Positions 1 to 6,147 of a stretch of DNA of 7,131 bases are shown here, one piece after another (within the stretch, counting starts at the first letter, position 1; every line of letters starts with the position of its first letter). The stretch is taken from assembly GCA_902494605.1 (NCBI GenBank), contig CABUUG010000096.1:1-7131 (forward strand), read 5' to 3'. The translations under genes and the position numbers were made by a program. Source of the DNA: an uncultured Collinsella sp. GTDB taxonomy: Bacteria > Actinomycetota > Coriobacteriia > Coriobacteriales > Coriobacteriaceae. A model generated the notes under the pieces. It ran no database searches, was not told the DNA's origin, and was given only the letters and a program-made list of their open reading frames with translations.

Positions 1-917
1 AGGGAGCCGCCGACCGTTGGATGCCCGTCGATAACTACATCGGCGGCATCGAGCACGCCATTCTGCACCTGCTCTACAGCCGTTTCTTTACCAAGGCACT
101 GCGCGACCTGGGTCTGCTGAGTGTGGACGAGCCCTTCACCAACCTGCTGTGCCAGGGCATGGTCAAGGACGAGAACGGCGACACCATGTCCAAGTCCAAG
201 GGCAACGTCGTGCCCCCGAGCTCGGTTATCGAGCCCTACGGTGCCGACACCATGCGTTTGGCGATCCTGTTTATCGCCCCGCCCGAGAAGGACTTCGACT
301 GGGATCCCAAGGCCGTCGAGGGCGCCAACCGCTTCATCAAGCGCGCCTGGCGTATCGTTTGGCAGCTCGTCCAGTCCGGCGACGCCAACGTGGCCTTCGA
401 CAAGTCCGCGCTCGACGAGGTCGCGATGAAGCTCTATCGCGAGCGTCACCGCACCATCGCCAAGTGCACCGAGGACTTCGATCGCGGCCAGTTCAACACC
501 GCCATCTCGGCCGTCATGGAGCTCGTCAACGCGGCGAGCGCCTACCTCAACGCCACCGAGGGTACCGCCCGCGACAAGGCGCTGTGCTACGGCGTGGCCA
601 AGGATATCGTGAGCGTCCTTGCCCCCATCTGCCCGTTCTGGGCCGACGAGCTGTGGCACGAGGCGCTCGGCTGCGAGGGCAACGCCTACACCGCCGCCTG
701 GCCCGAGTTCGACCTGGCCGAGTCCGTTGAGGACACGGTGCAGATCGTGGTCCAGGTGCTCGGCAAGGTCCGCGGCCGCGTCGACGTGGCCCGCGATGCC
801 TCCAACGAGGAAATGCAGGCTGCCGCCGAGGCCGCTGTCGCTAAGTGGACCGAGGGCAAGACTGTCGTCAAGGCCATCTGCGTGCCCGGCAAGCTGGTCA
901 ACCTGGTGGTCAAGTAA
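1..917 (+). CDS. leuS: Leucyl-tRNA synthetase, C-terminal part (5' end outside window)
   Basis: LeuRS is a class I aminoacyl-tRNA synthetase that charges tRNA-Leu with leucine in the cytoplasm. The reading frame is open from base 3 and gives 304 residues; the HIGH motif and CP1 editing domain would lie upstream. Seen here: the family signature WMPVDNYIGGIEHAILHLLY near the start, a KMSKS-loop element reading TMSKSKGN (bases 183-206, residues 61-68), the helical anticodon-binding domain (roughly residues 100-230, with a PICPFWADELW segment), and the C-terminal domain ending in GKVRGRVDV and PGKLVNLVVK, as in other bacterial LeuRS. The stop is TAA at 915-917. One oddity is Thr in place of the first Lys of KMSKS; the more critical second Lys is kept. 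An intrinsic terminator follows 30 bases after the stop, so leuS is probably the last gene of its own transcript. The identification is secure; only the start is missing. Confidence 0.97.
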   Translation, partial: GAADRWMPVDNYIGGIEHAILHLLYSRFFTKALRDLGLLSVDEPFTNLLCQGMVKDENGDTMSKSKGNVVPPSSVIEPYGADTMRLAILFIAPPEKDFDWDPKAVEGANRFIKRAWRIVWQLVQSGDANVAFDKSALDEVAMKLYRERHRTIAKCTEDFDRGQFNTAISAVMELVNAASAYLNATEGTARDKALCYGVAKDIVSVLAPICPFWADELWHEALGCEGNAYTAAWPEFDLAESVEDTVQIVVQVLGKVRGRVDVARDASNEEMQAAAEAAVAKWTEGKTVVKAICVPGKLVNLVVK

Positions 918-947
918 GCACTGCGCGTAAAGCTGACATGCAATAAA

Positions 948-982
948 CGAGGGACGGCCCGGTTGGGTCGTCCCTCGTTTTT
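948..982 (+). terminator. Intrinsic terminator of leuS
   Basis: Bases 948-960 pair with 965-977 in a 13-bp stem, with one G-T wobble at 957/968, around a GGTT tetraloop. Five T residues (978-982) follow. The AAA at 945-947 can extend the stem by pairing with the first Ts. Position 30 bases after the leuS stop codon and the classical GC-stem-plus-U-tract form make this a confident Rho-independent terminator. Confidence 0.95.
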
Positions 983-1034
983 CATGTACCTGCCCTGATG
1001 TCTGCGGTCAATTGTCCTATTCTTGTGGAGAAGC

Positions 1035-1084
1035 TGTGCGCACGCTGACCTGCAGATTCGTACTGTGCTTGCACGTTTCTGCAG
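1035..1084 (+). repeat. Two imperfect 21-base direct repeats overlapping the rimP promoter
   Basis: Unit 1 (1035-1055) reads TGTGCGCACG, five bases, CTGCAG. Unit 2 (1064-1084) reads TGTGCTTGCACG, three bases, CTGCAG. Each is 21 bases long, starts 29 bases from the other, and contains a TGTGC/GCAC inverted repeat followed by a palindromic CTGCAG. Unit 2 covers the proposed -35 element and part of the promoter spacer. The arrangement looks like a pair of operator half-sites or a small duplication. No regulator is identifiable, and chance is possible for elements this short. Confidence 0.4.
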
Positions 1085-1097
1085 CTATTGGTATAGT
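1069..1097 (+). promoter_or_regulatory. Probable housekeeping-sigma promoter for rimP-nusA-infB operon
   Basis: A -35-like TTGCAC (1069-1074) is separated by 17 bases from a -10-like TATAGT (1092-1097), which would put the transcription start near 1104. The segment is locally AT-richer than its surroundings and lies between the leuS terminator and rimP. The -35 matches TTGACA only in its first three bases; the -10 matches TATAAT at five of six. It is the best candidate in the gap, since the hairpin downstream leaves no room for another promoter before rimP. The resulting leader would be about 70 bases. Confidence 0.65.
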
Positions 1098-1122
1098 TTG
1101 CTTGCAAATGAAGTTGTAATTG

Positions 1123-1155
1123 AAAGAAGTGGGGTTTCGGCCCCGCTTCTTTTTT
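1123..1155 (+). terminator. Leader terminator hairpin (candidate attenuator) upstream of rimP
   Basis: Bases 1125-1134 pair with 1141-1150 in a 10-bp stem containing one T-G wobble (1130/1145). A further T-G pair (1135/1140) would close a TTCG tetraloop. A1123-A1124 can also pair with T1151-T1152. The T-run continues to 1155, so the structure has all the parts of an intrinsic terminator. It lies after the proposed promoter (TATAGT ending at 1097) and before the rimP ribosome binding site (1164-1170), so transcripts from that promoter must pass it to express rimP-nusA-infB. I saw no clear upstream segment complementary to its 5' arm that would act as antiterminator. The hairpin itself is certain; its role as attenuator is inferred. 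Confidence 0.85.
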
Positions 1156-1163
1156 GTATGGAT

Positions 1164-1170
1164 GGAGGTG
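1164..1170 (+). promoter_or_regulatory. Ribosome binding site that sets the rimP start
   Basis: GGAGGTG is a strong Shine-Dalgarno match ending five bases before the ATG at 1176. It decides between that ATG and an in-frame ATG at 1158, which is preceded only by the terminator T-run. The frame is open further upstream to 1023, but that lies before the proposed promoter. Confidence 0.85.
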
Positions 1171-1175
1171 CCGCA

Positions 1176-1670
1176 ATGGTCAAGACCAAGACCGAGCAGG
1201 CGATCATCGACGCGCTCGAGGCCGTCGCTCCCCAGCACGATGTCGACATCGTCGACGTCGAGCTCGTGGGTGCCACCAAGGCCCCCTGCGTGCGCGTGCG
1301 TATCGAGGGTGCCGAGGGTCAGAGCCTGTCGCTCAACGACGTCACGGCCAACACCAAGTGGGTCGGCGATGTGATCGAGGAGCTCGACCCCATCTCTTCG
1401 AGCTATACGCTCGAGGTGTCGAGCCCGGGTATGGCGCGCCCGCTGCGCCGCCCGTGCGACTTTGCCCGCTTTGTGGGCGAGAACTGCGAGCTCACCTCCA
1501 CCGCCACCGAGGGCCGTCGTAAGTACGCCGGCAAGATTGCCGCCGCCACCGAGACGAACGTGACCCTCGAGCTCGAGGACGGCGAGTCCGTCACTCTCGA
1601 TTTCTCTGATGTTAAAAAGTGCAAGTTGAAGCCCACCTACGACTTCAAGCCCGCGAAGGAAGGAAAGTAA
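1176..1670 (+). CDS. rimP: Ribosome maturation factor RimP
   Basis: RimP binds the free 30S ribosomal subunit and is needed for its late maturation. The protein is 164 residues, somewhat above the usual 150-160. The N-terminal alpha/beta domain (residues about 1-85) contains DVDIVDVELVG and the family signature YTLEVSSPGMARPL (residues 77-90), where many homologues have SSPGLDRPL. The C-terminal SH3-like barrel spans about residues 91-155, with GRRKYAGKI and a beta-rich LELEDGESVTLDFSDV segment, and the end is Lys-rich. It is the first gene of the operon and ends one base before nusA, the standard bacterial neighbour. Its expression probably depends on the leader hairpin immediately upstream. 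Identification rests on the signature, size and context. Confidence 0.96.
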   Translation: MVKTKTEQAIIDALEAVAPQHDVDIVDVELVGATKAPCVRVRIEGAEGQSLSLNDVTANTKWVGDVIEELDPISSSYTLEVSSPGMARPLRRPCDFARFVGENCELTSTATEGRRKYAGKIAAATETNVTLELEDGESVTLDFSDVKKCKLKPTYDFKPAKEGK

Positions 1671-1671
1671 G

Positions 1672-2919
1672 ATGGCAGCATCCGACATGATGTCCGCCCT
1701 GATGGAGCTTTGCCAGGAGAAGCACATCGACCAGCTCTACCTGATCGACCGCCTGGAGCAGTCGCTCGCCAAGAGCTATGCCGAGATCCTGCATCTTGAG
1801 TGGGGCGCCAAGGTGACCATCGACCGCACCACCGGCAAGATCTACGTCTACCGCCTGGAGCCGATCGACGATTCCATGGACGAGGAGGGCAATTTCACCG
1901 AGTTCGAGGAGATCGACGTCACTCCCAAGAACACGAGCCGCATCGCTGCCCAGCACGCTAAGGCCGAGATCAACGCTATCGTGCGCAACTCCGCCCGCGA
2001 GCAGATTTACGAGGAGTTCTCCGGCCGCATCGGTGACCTCATCAGCGGTACCGTGCTGCAGTCCACACCCGACTTCACGATCGTCAAGATCCGCGAGGGC
2101 GTCGAGGCCGAGCTGCCGCACTTCGACCAGCGCCGTTACGAGAACGAGCGCAACGAGCGTCCGATGGGCGAGCGCTACCTGCACAACCAGCACATCAAGG
2201 CCGTGATCATCGACGTTCGCGACCCCAACTCCAACCTGCAGCCGGTTCGTGGCGAGCACAGCCGTCCGCCGATTGTCATCTCCCGTACCCACCCCGAGCT
2301 CATGCGTCGTCTGTTTGAGCAGGAGGTGCCCGAGATCTATGAGGGCACCGTCCAGATCAAGTCGATCGCCCGCGAGCCCGGCCAGCGCTCCAAGGTCGCC
2401 GTCCACTCGCTCGACGACCGTCTGGATCCCGTGGGCGCCTGCGTCGGCCCCAAGGGCAGCCGTGTTCGCGCTGTCGTGGGCGAGCTCCGTGGCGAGCGCG
2501 TCGACGTCATCCTGTGGGATGCCGATCCTGCCGTCTACGTCGCCAACGCCCTGTCGCCCGCTAAGGTCACCCGCGTCCTCATCGACGAGGAGAAGGCCTA
2601 CGCCGGCGTCATCGTGCCCGACGACCAGCTGTCCCTCGCCATCGGCAAGGAGGGCCAGAACGCCCGCCTCGCCGCGCGCCTGACCGGCTGGCACATCGAC
2701 ATCAAGTCCGAGACGCTTGCCGCCGACATCCTCAAGAACGTTCCCGTTCACGAGGAGCCCGCCGCCGACCTGATCGGTGACGAGGAGGACGAGGACGTCC
2801 GCCGCTGCGAGTACGTGTCCGAGGACGGCATCCAGTGCCGCAACCAGGCTCGTCCCGGCTCCCGTTTCTGCGGTGTCCACGACACCGACGCCTTCGATGA
2901 TGCGGAGGACCTGATCTAG
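1672..2919 (+). CDS. nusA: Transcription termination/antitermination factor NusA with Cys3His tail
   Basis: NusA binds RNA polymerase and nascent RNA, where it modulates pausing, intrinsic termination and antitermination. The protein has 415 residues. Order seen: N-terminal RNA-polymerase-binding domain (about 1-125, with HIDQLYLIDRLEQSLAKSY and TIDRTTGKIYVY), S1 domain (about 123-205, GDLISGTVLQ onward), KH1 (about 225-295, IAREPGQRSKVAV, DPVGACVGPKGSRV with GPKG at 259-262) and KH2 (about 300-350, LSLAIGKEGQNARLAARLTGW with GKEG at 325-328). After an acidic linker (EEDED, 371-375) comes an unusual tail with C379, C389, C400 and H403 (C-x9-C-x10-C-x2-H), which looks like a small zinc-binding module. 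I see no proteobacterial-type AR1/AR2 acidic repeats. Start: ATG one base after the rimP TAA, with GGAAGGA (1658-1664) as Shine-Dalgarno. It is co-transcribed with rimP and probably translationally coupled to it. Confidence 0.97.
   Translation: MAASDMMSALMELCQEKHIDQLYLIDRLEQSLAKSYAEILHLEWGAKVTIDRTTGKIYVYRLEPIDDSMDEEGNFTEFEEIDVTPKNTSRIAAQHAKAEINAIVRNSAREQIYEEFSGRIGDLISGTVLQSTPDFTIVKIREGVEAELPHFDQRRYENERNERPMGERYLHNQHIKAVIIDVRDPNSNLQPVRGEHSRPPIVISRTHPELMRRLFEQEVPEIYEGTVQIKSIAREPGQRSKVAVHSLDDRLDPVGACVGPKGSRVRAVVGELRGERVDVILWDADPAVYVANALSPAKVTRVLIDEEKAYAGVIVPDDQLSLAIGKEGQNARLAARLTGWHIDIKSETLAADILKNVPVHEEPAADLIGDEEDEDVRRCEYVSEDGIQCRNQARPGSRFCGVHDTDAFDDAEDLI
2806..2880 (+). other. Putative zinc-binding Cys3His module at the NusA C-terminus
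   Basis: This segment of nusA encodes residues 379-403: C379, C389, C400 and H403 with the surroundings GIQCRNQA and GSRFCGVH. The pattern of G-x-x-C, then a basic/small linker, then G-S-x-F-C-x-x-H is like short treble-clef or zinc-knuckle modules found in many small bacterial and eukaryotic proteins. The acidic stretch before it (residues 370-376) and after it (DTDAFDDAEDLI) suggests a tethered module on a flexible arm. Zinc binding is inferred from the residue pattern alone. It takes the place where other bacteria have acidic repeats or a short unstructured tail. Confidence 0.7.
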
Positions 2920-2974
2920 CGCGCGGTTGCGCCGGGCGGGTCCCAGCGCGTCTCCCACGCTCGTTCAGTCTCTA

Positions 2975-2989
2975 GGCACCCAAGGTGCC
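2975..2989 (+). promoter_or_regulatory. Small hairpin in the nusA-infB gap
   Basis: GGCACC (2975-2980) and GGTGCC (2984-2989) form a perfect 6-bp stem with a three-base CAA loop. No T-run follows, so it is not a terminator. It lies 9 bases before the infB Shine-Dalgarno AGGTGA (2999-3004) and sequesters an SD-like AAGGTG (2982-2987), so it may help ribosomes choose the proper site or mark an mRNA processing point. The rest of the 91-base gap (2920-3010) has no gene and no convincing promoter. Confidence 0.5.
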
Positions 2990-3010
2990 AGAAAGGGTAG
3001 GTGAAGTCAT

Positions 3011-5725
3011 ATGGCAAAAGTCCGTGTGTCCACCCTGGCCAAAGAGTTCGGCATGACCTCCAAGGAACTGATGGGTCATCTCGCCGATATGAAGATTCCT
3101 GCTAAGTCCGCTTCCTCCACCTTGGAGGACGCTTATGTCGCTATGGTCCGCAAGCAGCTCGCCTCGGTGATCGAGGCCCGCGCCCAGGAAGTCGAGGCCG
3201 CCAAGCAGGCCGAGGAGCAGGCAGCTGCCGCCGAGGAGGCCGCTCGCGCCGCCGAGGCCGAGCGCGAGCGCATCGCCGCCGAGAAGGCCCGCGAGGAGGA
3301 GCGCCGCCAGTTTGCCGCAGCCCAGGCTGCCGAGGAGGCTGCCCGCGCCGAGGCCGAGGCCAAGAAGAAGGCCGAGCAGGAGCGCCTTGCCCGCGAGAAG
3401 GAGGAGGCTGCCCGCGAGGCCCAGCGCCGCGCCGTTCCCGCTTCCGACTCCGGTTCGCGCTTCCGTTCGCTGCTCGACCAGATCGCCGCACAGGAGACCG
3501 TGCTCAAGGAGAAGAAGGACGCCGAGGACAAGGCCAAGGCCGAGCGCGCCGCCGAGCGCGGTAACCGTCGTGGCGGCAACAACGACCGTCGCGGTGGCCG
3601 TCGTAACGATCGCAACGCTTCCGACAACAACTCCGAGCGCAACGCCTCCGAGAGCCGTCCGCACAGCCATCGCACCAACGCCAGCAACAACGTCGCTGCC
3701 GGCATGGACTTCCCCAACCCCGATAAGCAGGGCAAGGGCAAGAAGCGTAAGGGCGGTCACAACAACGAAGAGGACCACTACAGCCGCATGGCTCGCGAGG
3801 CCGAGGAGTACAGCCGCGAGAAGGTGCTCGAGGAGGCTCGTGCCGCCGTCGAGGAGGCCTCTCGCGAGTCCACCGGTCGCCGCAAGAAGCGCAAGGAGAA
3901 GCGCGAGCGCGAGGCTGCCAAGGCTCAGGAGGAGCGCAAGATAGAGGAGGCGCTGGCCCAGGGCGTGAACCCCGAGGACCTCGACGCCATTAAGGTCTCC
4001 CAGGGCGTTACCGTCCAGGAGCTTGCCGAGGCGCTCGACGTTCCGGCCAACGACATCATCAAGCGCCTGTTCCTGCTGGGTACGCCGCTCACCATGACGC
4101 AGTCCATGTCCGACGACCTCGTCGAGCTCGTCGCCGACGACCTGGGCCGTCAGATCAAGATCATCACCCCCGAGGAGGAGAACACCTTCTCGTTCTACGA
4201 CGATCCCGCCGACCTTAAGCCGCGCGCCCCGGTCGTCACCGTCATGGGCCACGTCGACCACGGCAAGACGTCGCTGCTCGACGCCATCCGTCACACCGGC
4301 GTTGCTGCCGGCGAGGCGGGCGGCATTACGCAGGCCATCGGCGCTTCGCAGGTCATGATCAACGACCGCAAGATCACCTTTATCGATACCCCGGGTCACG
4401 CCACCTTTACGGCTATGCGTGCCCGTGGTGCCAAGGTGACCGACATCGTCATTCTGATCGTGGCTGCCGACGACGGCGGCATGCCCCAGACCGTCGAGTC
4501 GATCAACCACGCCAAGGCCGCCGGCGTACCCATCGTCGTCGCCGTCAACAAGATCGATAAGCCGGGCGCCAACCCCGACCGTGTGCGTCAGGAACTCACC
4601 GAGTACGGCGTCATCCCCGAGGAGTGGGGCGGACAGAACATGTTCGTCAACATCTCGGCCAAGCAGAAGATCGGTATCGACGACCTTCTGGAGACCGTGC
4701 TGCTCCAGGCCGACGTGCTCGAGCTTAAGGCCAACCCCGATACCTTTGCCTCCGGCAACGTCCTCGAGGCCAAGCTCGATAAGGGCCGCGGCTCGGTCGC
4801 TACCGTGCTCGTGACCCGCGGTACCCTGCACGTGGGCGATACGCTGGTCGCCGGTCTTACCTACGGCCGCGTCCGCGCCATGCTCGACCCCAAGGGTCGC
4901 GCCGTCACCGAGGCCGGTCCCTCCGACGCCGTCGAGATTTTGGGCCTGCAGTCCGTGCCCAACGCCGGCGACGAGTTCCGCGTGTTCGAGGATGAGCGCG
5001 AGGCACGCGCCCTGGCCGATGAGCGTTCGCTCAAGGCCCGTATCGAGGAGCAGAGCCGCGTCAAGCATGTCACGCTCGAGAACCTCTTTGAGACCATCGC
5101 CGACGCCGAGGTCAAGGAGCTCAACCTGATCATCAAGGCCGACGTCCAGGGTTCCATCGAGGCTCTTCAGGACTCGCTCGACAAGATGGATCAGTCCGAG
5201 GTTCGTATCAACACGATCCACTCCGCCGTTGGCGCCATCAACGAGACCGACGTCGTCCTGGCCGACGCTTCCAACGCCATCATCATCGGCTTTGGCGTCC
5301 GTCCCGACGGTAAGGCCCGCTCCGCCGCCGAGCGCGAGGGCGTCGAGATCCGTTGCTACGACGTCATCTACAAGTGCCTCGAGGAGCTCGACGCCGCCCG
5401 TATCGGCATGCTCAAGCCCACCGAGGTCGAGGTTGCCACGGGTACCGCGACCGTCCTGGACACCTTCAAGGTGCCCAAAGTCGGTATCGCCGCCGGTGTC
5501 CGCGTCGAGGAGGGCGAGATCGCCGCGACCGATTCCGTGCGTCTGGTGCGCGACGGCATCGTGGTCTTCAACGGCAAGATCGCCTCGATGCGCCACTACA
5601 AGGACGAGGCCAAGAGCCTCAAGAGCGGTTCCGAGGGCGGCATCGGCCTGGAGAACTTCCAGGACATCAAGCCCGGCGACCAGATCGAGGGTTACCGCAT
5701 CGACCAGGTTGCCCGTACCGAGTAG
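3011..5725 (+). CDS. infB: Translation initiation factor IF-2
   Basis: IF2 is the GTPase that delivers and checks fMet-tRNA on the 30S subunit and promotes 50S joining. The protein has 904 residues. An IF2_N module at residues about 1-50 is followed by a long Ala/Glu/Arg coiled-coil-like stretch (55-142), an Arg/Asn/Gly/Ser-rich disordered stretch (183-230), another highly charged basic/acidic stretch (250-315) and a second IF2_N-like module (about 328-380). The G domain follows: G1 GHVDHGKT (413-420), switch region GGIT (437-440), G3 DTPGH (459-463), G4 NKID (513-516) and G5 SAK (549-551). The C-terminal domains run from about 580 to 904, including KADVQGSIEAL (709-719) and the late FNGKIASMRHYKDE (853-866) of the tRNA-binding domain. 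All catalytic motifs are intact, including His417 of the VDHGK loop. The ATG at 3011 is preceded by AGGTGA at 2999-3004. It ends 11 bases before rbfA. Confidence 0.98.
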   Translation: MAKVRVSTLAKEFGMTSKELMGHLADMKIPAKSASSTLEDAYVAMVRKQLASVIEARAQEVEAAKQAEEQAAAAEEAARAAEAERERIAAEKAREEERRQFAAAQAAEEAARAEAEAKKKAEQERLAREKEEAAREAQRRAVPASDSGSRFRSLLDQIAAQETVLKEKKDAEDKAKAERAAERGNRRGGNNDRRGGRRNDRNASDNNSERNASESRPHSHRTNASNNVAAGMDFPNPDKQGKGKKRKGGHNNEEDHYSRMAREAEEYSREKVLEEARAAVEEASRESTGRRKKRKEKREREAAKAQEERKIEEALAQGVNPEDLDAIKVSQGVTVQELAEALDVPANDIIKRLFLLGTPLTMTQSMSDDLVELVADDLGRQIKIITPEEENTFSFYDDPADLKPRAPVVTVMGHVDHGKTSLLDAIRHTGVAAGEAGGITQAIGASQVMINDRKITFIDTPGHATFTAMRARGAKVTDIVILIVAADDGGMPQTVESINHAKAAGVPIVVAVNKIDKPGANPDRVRQELTEYGVIPEEWGGQNMFVNISAKQKIGIDDLLETVLLQADVLELKANPDTFASGNVLEAKLDKGRGSVATVLVTRGTLHVGDTLVAGLTYGRVRAMLDPKGRAVTEAGPSDAVEILGLQSVPNAGDEFRVFEDEREARALADERSLKARIEEQSRVKHVTLENLFETIADAEVKELNLIIKADVQGSIEALQDSLDKMDQSEVRINTIHSAVGAINETDVVLADASNAIIIGFGVRPDGKARSAAEREGVEIRCYDVIYKCLEELDAARIGMLKPTEVEVATGTATVLDTFKVPKVGIAAGVRVEEGEIAATDSVRLVRDGIVVFNGKIASMRHYKDEAKSLKSGSEGGIGLENFQDIKPGDQIEGYRIDQVARTE
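3173..3955 (+). other. Low-complexity charged linker of IF2
   Basis: Within infB, codons 55-315 encode a linker of about 260 residues between the first IF2_N module and the second. The first part is an Ala/Glu/Arg/Lys heptad-like run that should form a long helix or coiled coil. The middle is rich in Arg, Gly, Asn, Ser and His (such as RRGGNNDRRGGRRND, 186-200) and should be disordered. The last part alternates Glu and Lys/Arg blocks (such as RKKRKEKRERE, 291-301). The DNA is correspondingly repetitive in GCC-GAG-GAG type codons. No frame disruption is seen. Confidence 0.75.
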
Positions 5726-5736
5726 GGGGTAGCTCT

Positions 5737-6147
5737 ATGAAGCAAACGCAGGCAACCCGCCGTCTGGGCGAGCAGCTTCGCGAGAAGCTCGGTTATATCC
5801 TGCTCTTTGAGGTTTCCGATCCGCGTCTCGACCTGGTTACTTTGACTGCGGTCGAGGTCGCGGTGGACCGTTCGTTCGCGCGTGTGTACGTGTCGTGCGA
5901 TGCGAGCCGCTACGACGAGGTCATGGAGGCGCTCGCTAGCGCTAAGGGCCGTATTCGCAGCCTGTTGGCTCGCTCGCTCGATTGGCGTGTTACGCCCGAG
6001 CTCGATTTTCGCATCGATCGCTCGACCGATGAGGCCGAGCGCATCACGCGTGCGCTGGAAAACGTTCCCGCCACGCTTGCGATCGAAAAGGACGAGGACG
6101 GCTATCCGATAGCGGATGCCGCCCAGGAGGCAGCTTTAGATGACTAA
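5737..6147 (+). CDS. rbfA: 30S ribosome-binding factor RbfA
   Basis: RbfA is a small KH-fold protein that binds immature 30S subunits near the 5' end of 16S rRNA and assists late maturation. The protein has 136 residues, typical for the family. Seen: the N-terminal helix TRRLGEQLREKLGYILL, the strand segment VSDPRLDLVTLTAVEVAVD (26-44), the A-x-G kink (A69-K-G71, SAKGRIRSLLARSL) that replaces GxxG in RbfA KH domains, and the conserved WRVTPELDFRIDRSTDEA (83-100). A tail of about 20 residues after the fold is acidic. The ATG at 5737 follows the infB TAG by 11 bases and has AGGGGGT (5724-5730) as Shine-Dalgarno; longer in-frame starts would lie inside infB. Its 3' end overlaps the next gene by 8 bases. 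It works with RimP, encoded at the head of the same operon. Confidence 0.95.
   Translation: MKQTQATRRLGEQLREKLGYILLFEVSDPRLDLVTLTAVEVAVDRSFARVYVSCDASRYDEVMEALASAKGRIRSLLARSLDWRVTPELDFRIDRSTDEAERITRALENVPATLAIEKDEDGYPIADAAQEAALDD
6125..6130 (+). promoter_or_regulatory. Ribosome binding site of the DHH phosphoesterase, inside rbfA
   Basis: AGGAGG lies nine bases before the ATG at 6140 and within the last codons of rbfA. An in-frame TAG (6137-6139) directly before that ATG rules out any longer start, so site and stop together fix the beginning of the next gene. Confidence 0.85.

Noticed and set aside
1108..1119. A three-codon mini-ORF (ATG AAG TTG TAA) at the start of the proposed rimP leader, as a possible leader peptide
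   Set aside because: It has no Shine-Dalgarno and no run of regulatory codons, and such short frames arise by chance.
1023..1175. Upstream extension of rimP to an ATG at 1023 or 1158
   Set aside because: The 1023 start lies before the proposed promoter and would translate the terminator hairpin; the 1158 ATG lacks a ribosome binding site. GGAGGTG at 1164-1170 clearly serves the ATG at 1176.
1565..1578. 14-base perfect palindrome CCTCGAGCTCGAGG in rimP
   Set aside because: It follows directly from the coding sequence Leu-Glu-Leu-Glu with preferred codons CTC and GAG, and has no loop; similar CTCGAG strings occur throughout the window.
1645..2958. A 437-codon open frame on the minus strand opposite nusA
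   Set aside because: Same codon-bias shadow: Gly/Leu/Val/Asp-rich, no domain, fully antisense to a certain gene.
2972..5596. An 874-codon open frame on the minus strand opposite infB
   Set aside because: Its translation is a Leu/Gly/Ala/Val/Asp-rich low-complexity protein mirroring the codon bias of infB; it has no recognisable domain, and infB on the + strand is certain. Long antisense frames are common opposite GC-rich genes with strong third-position bias.
5353..5736. In-frame extension of rbfA into the end of infB
   Set aside because: The extra residues are an out-of-frame reading of infB with Arg/Gly-rich composition; the RbfA family length and the AGGGGGT site fit the ATG at 5737.
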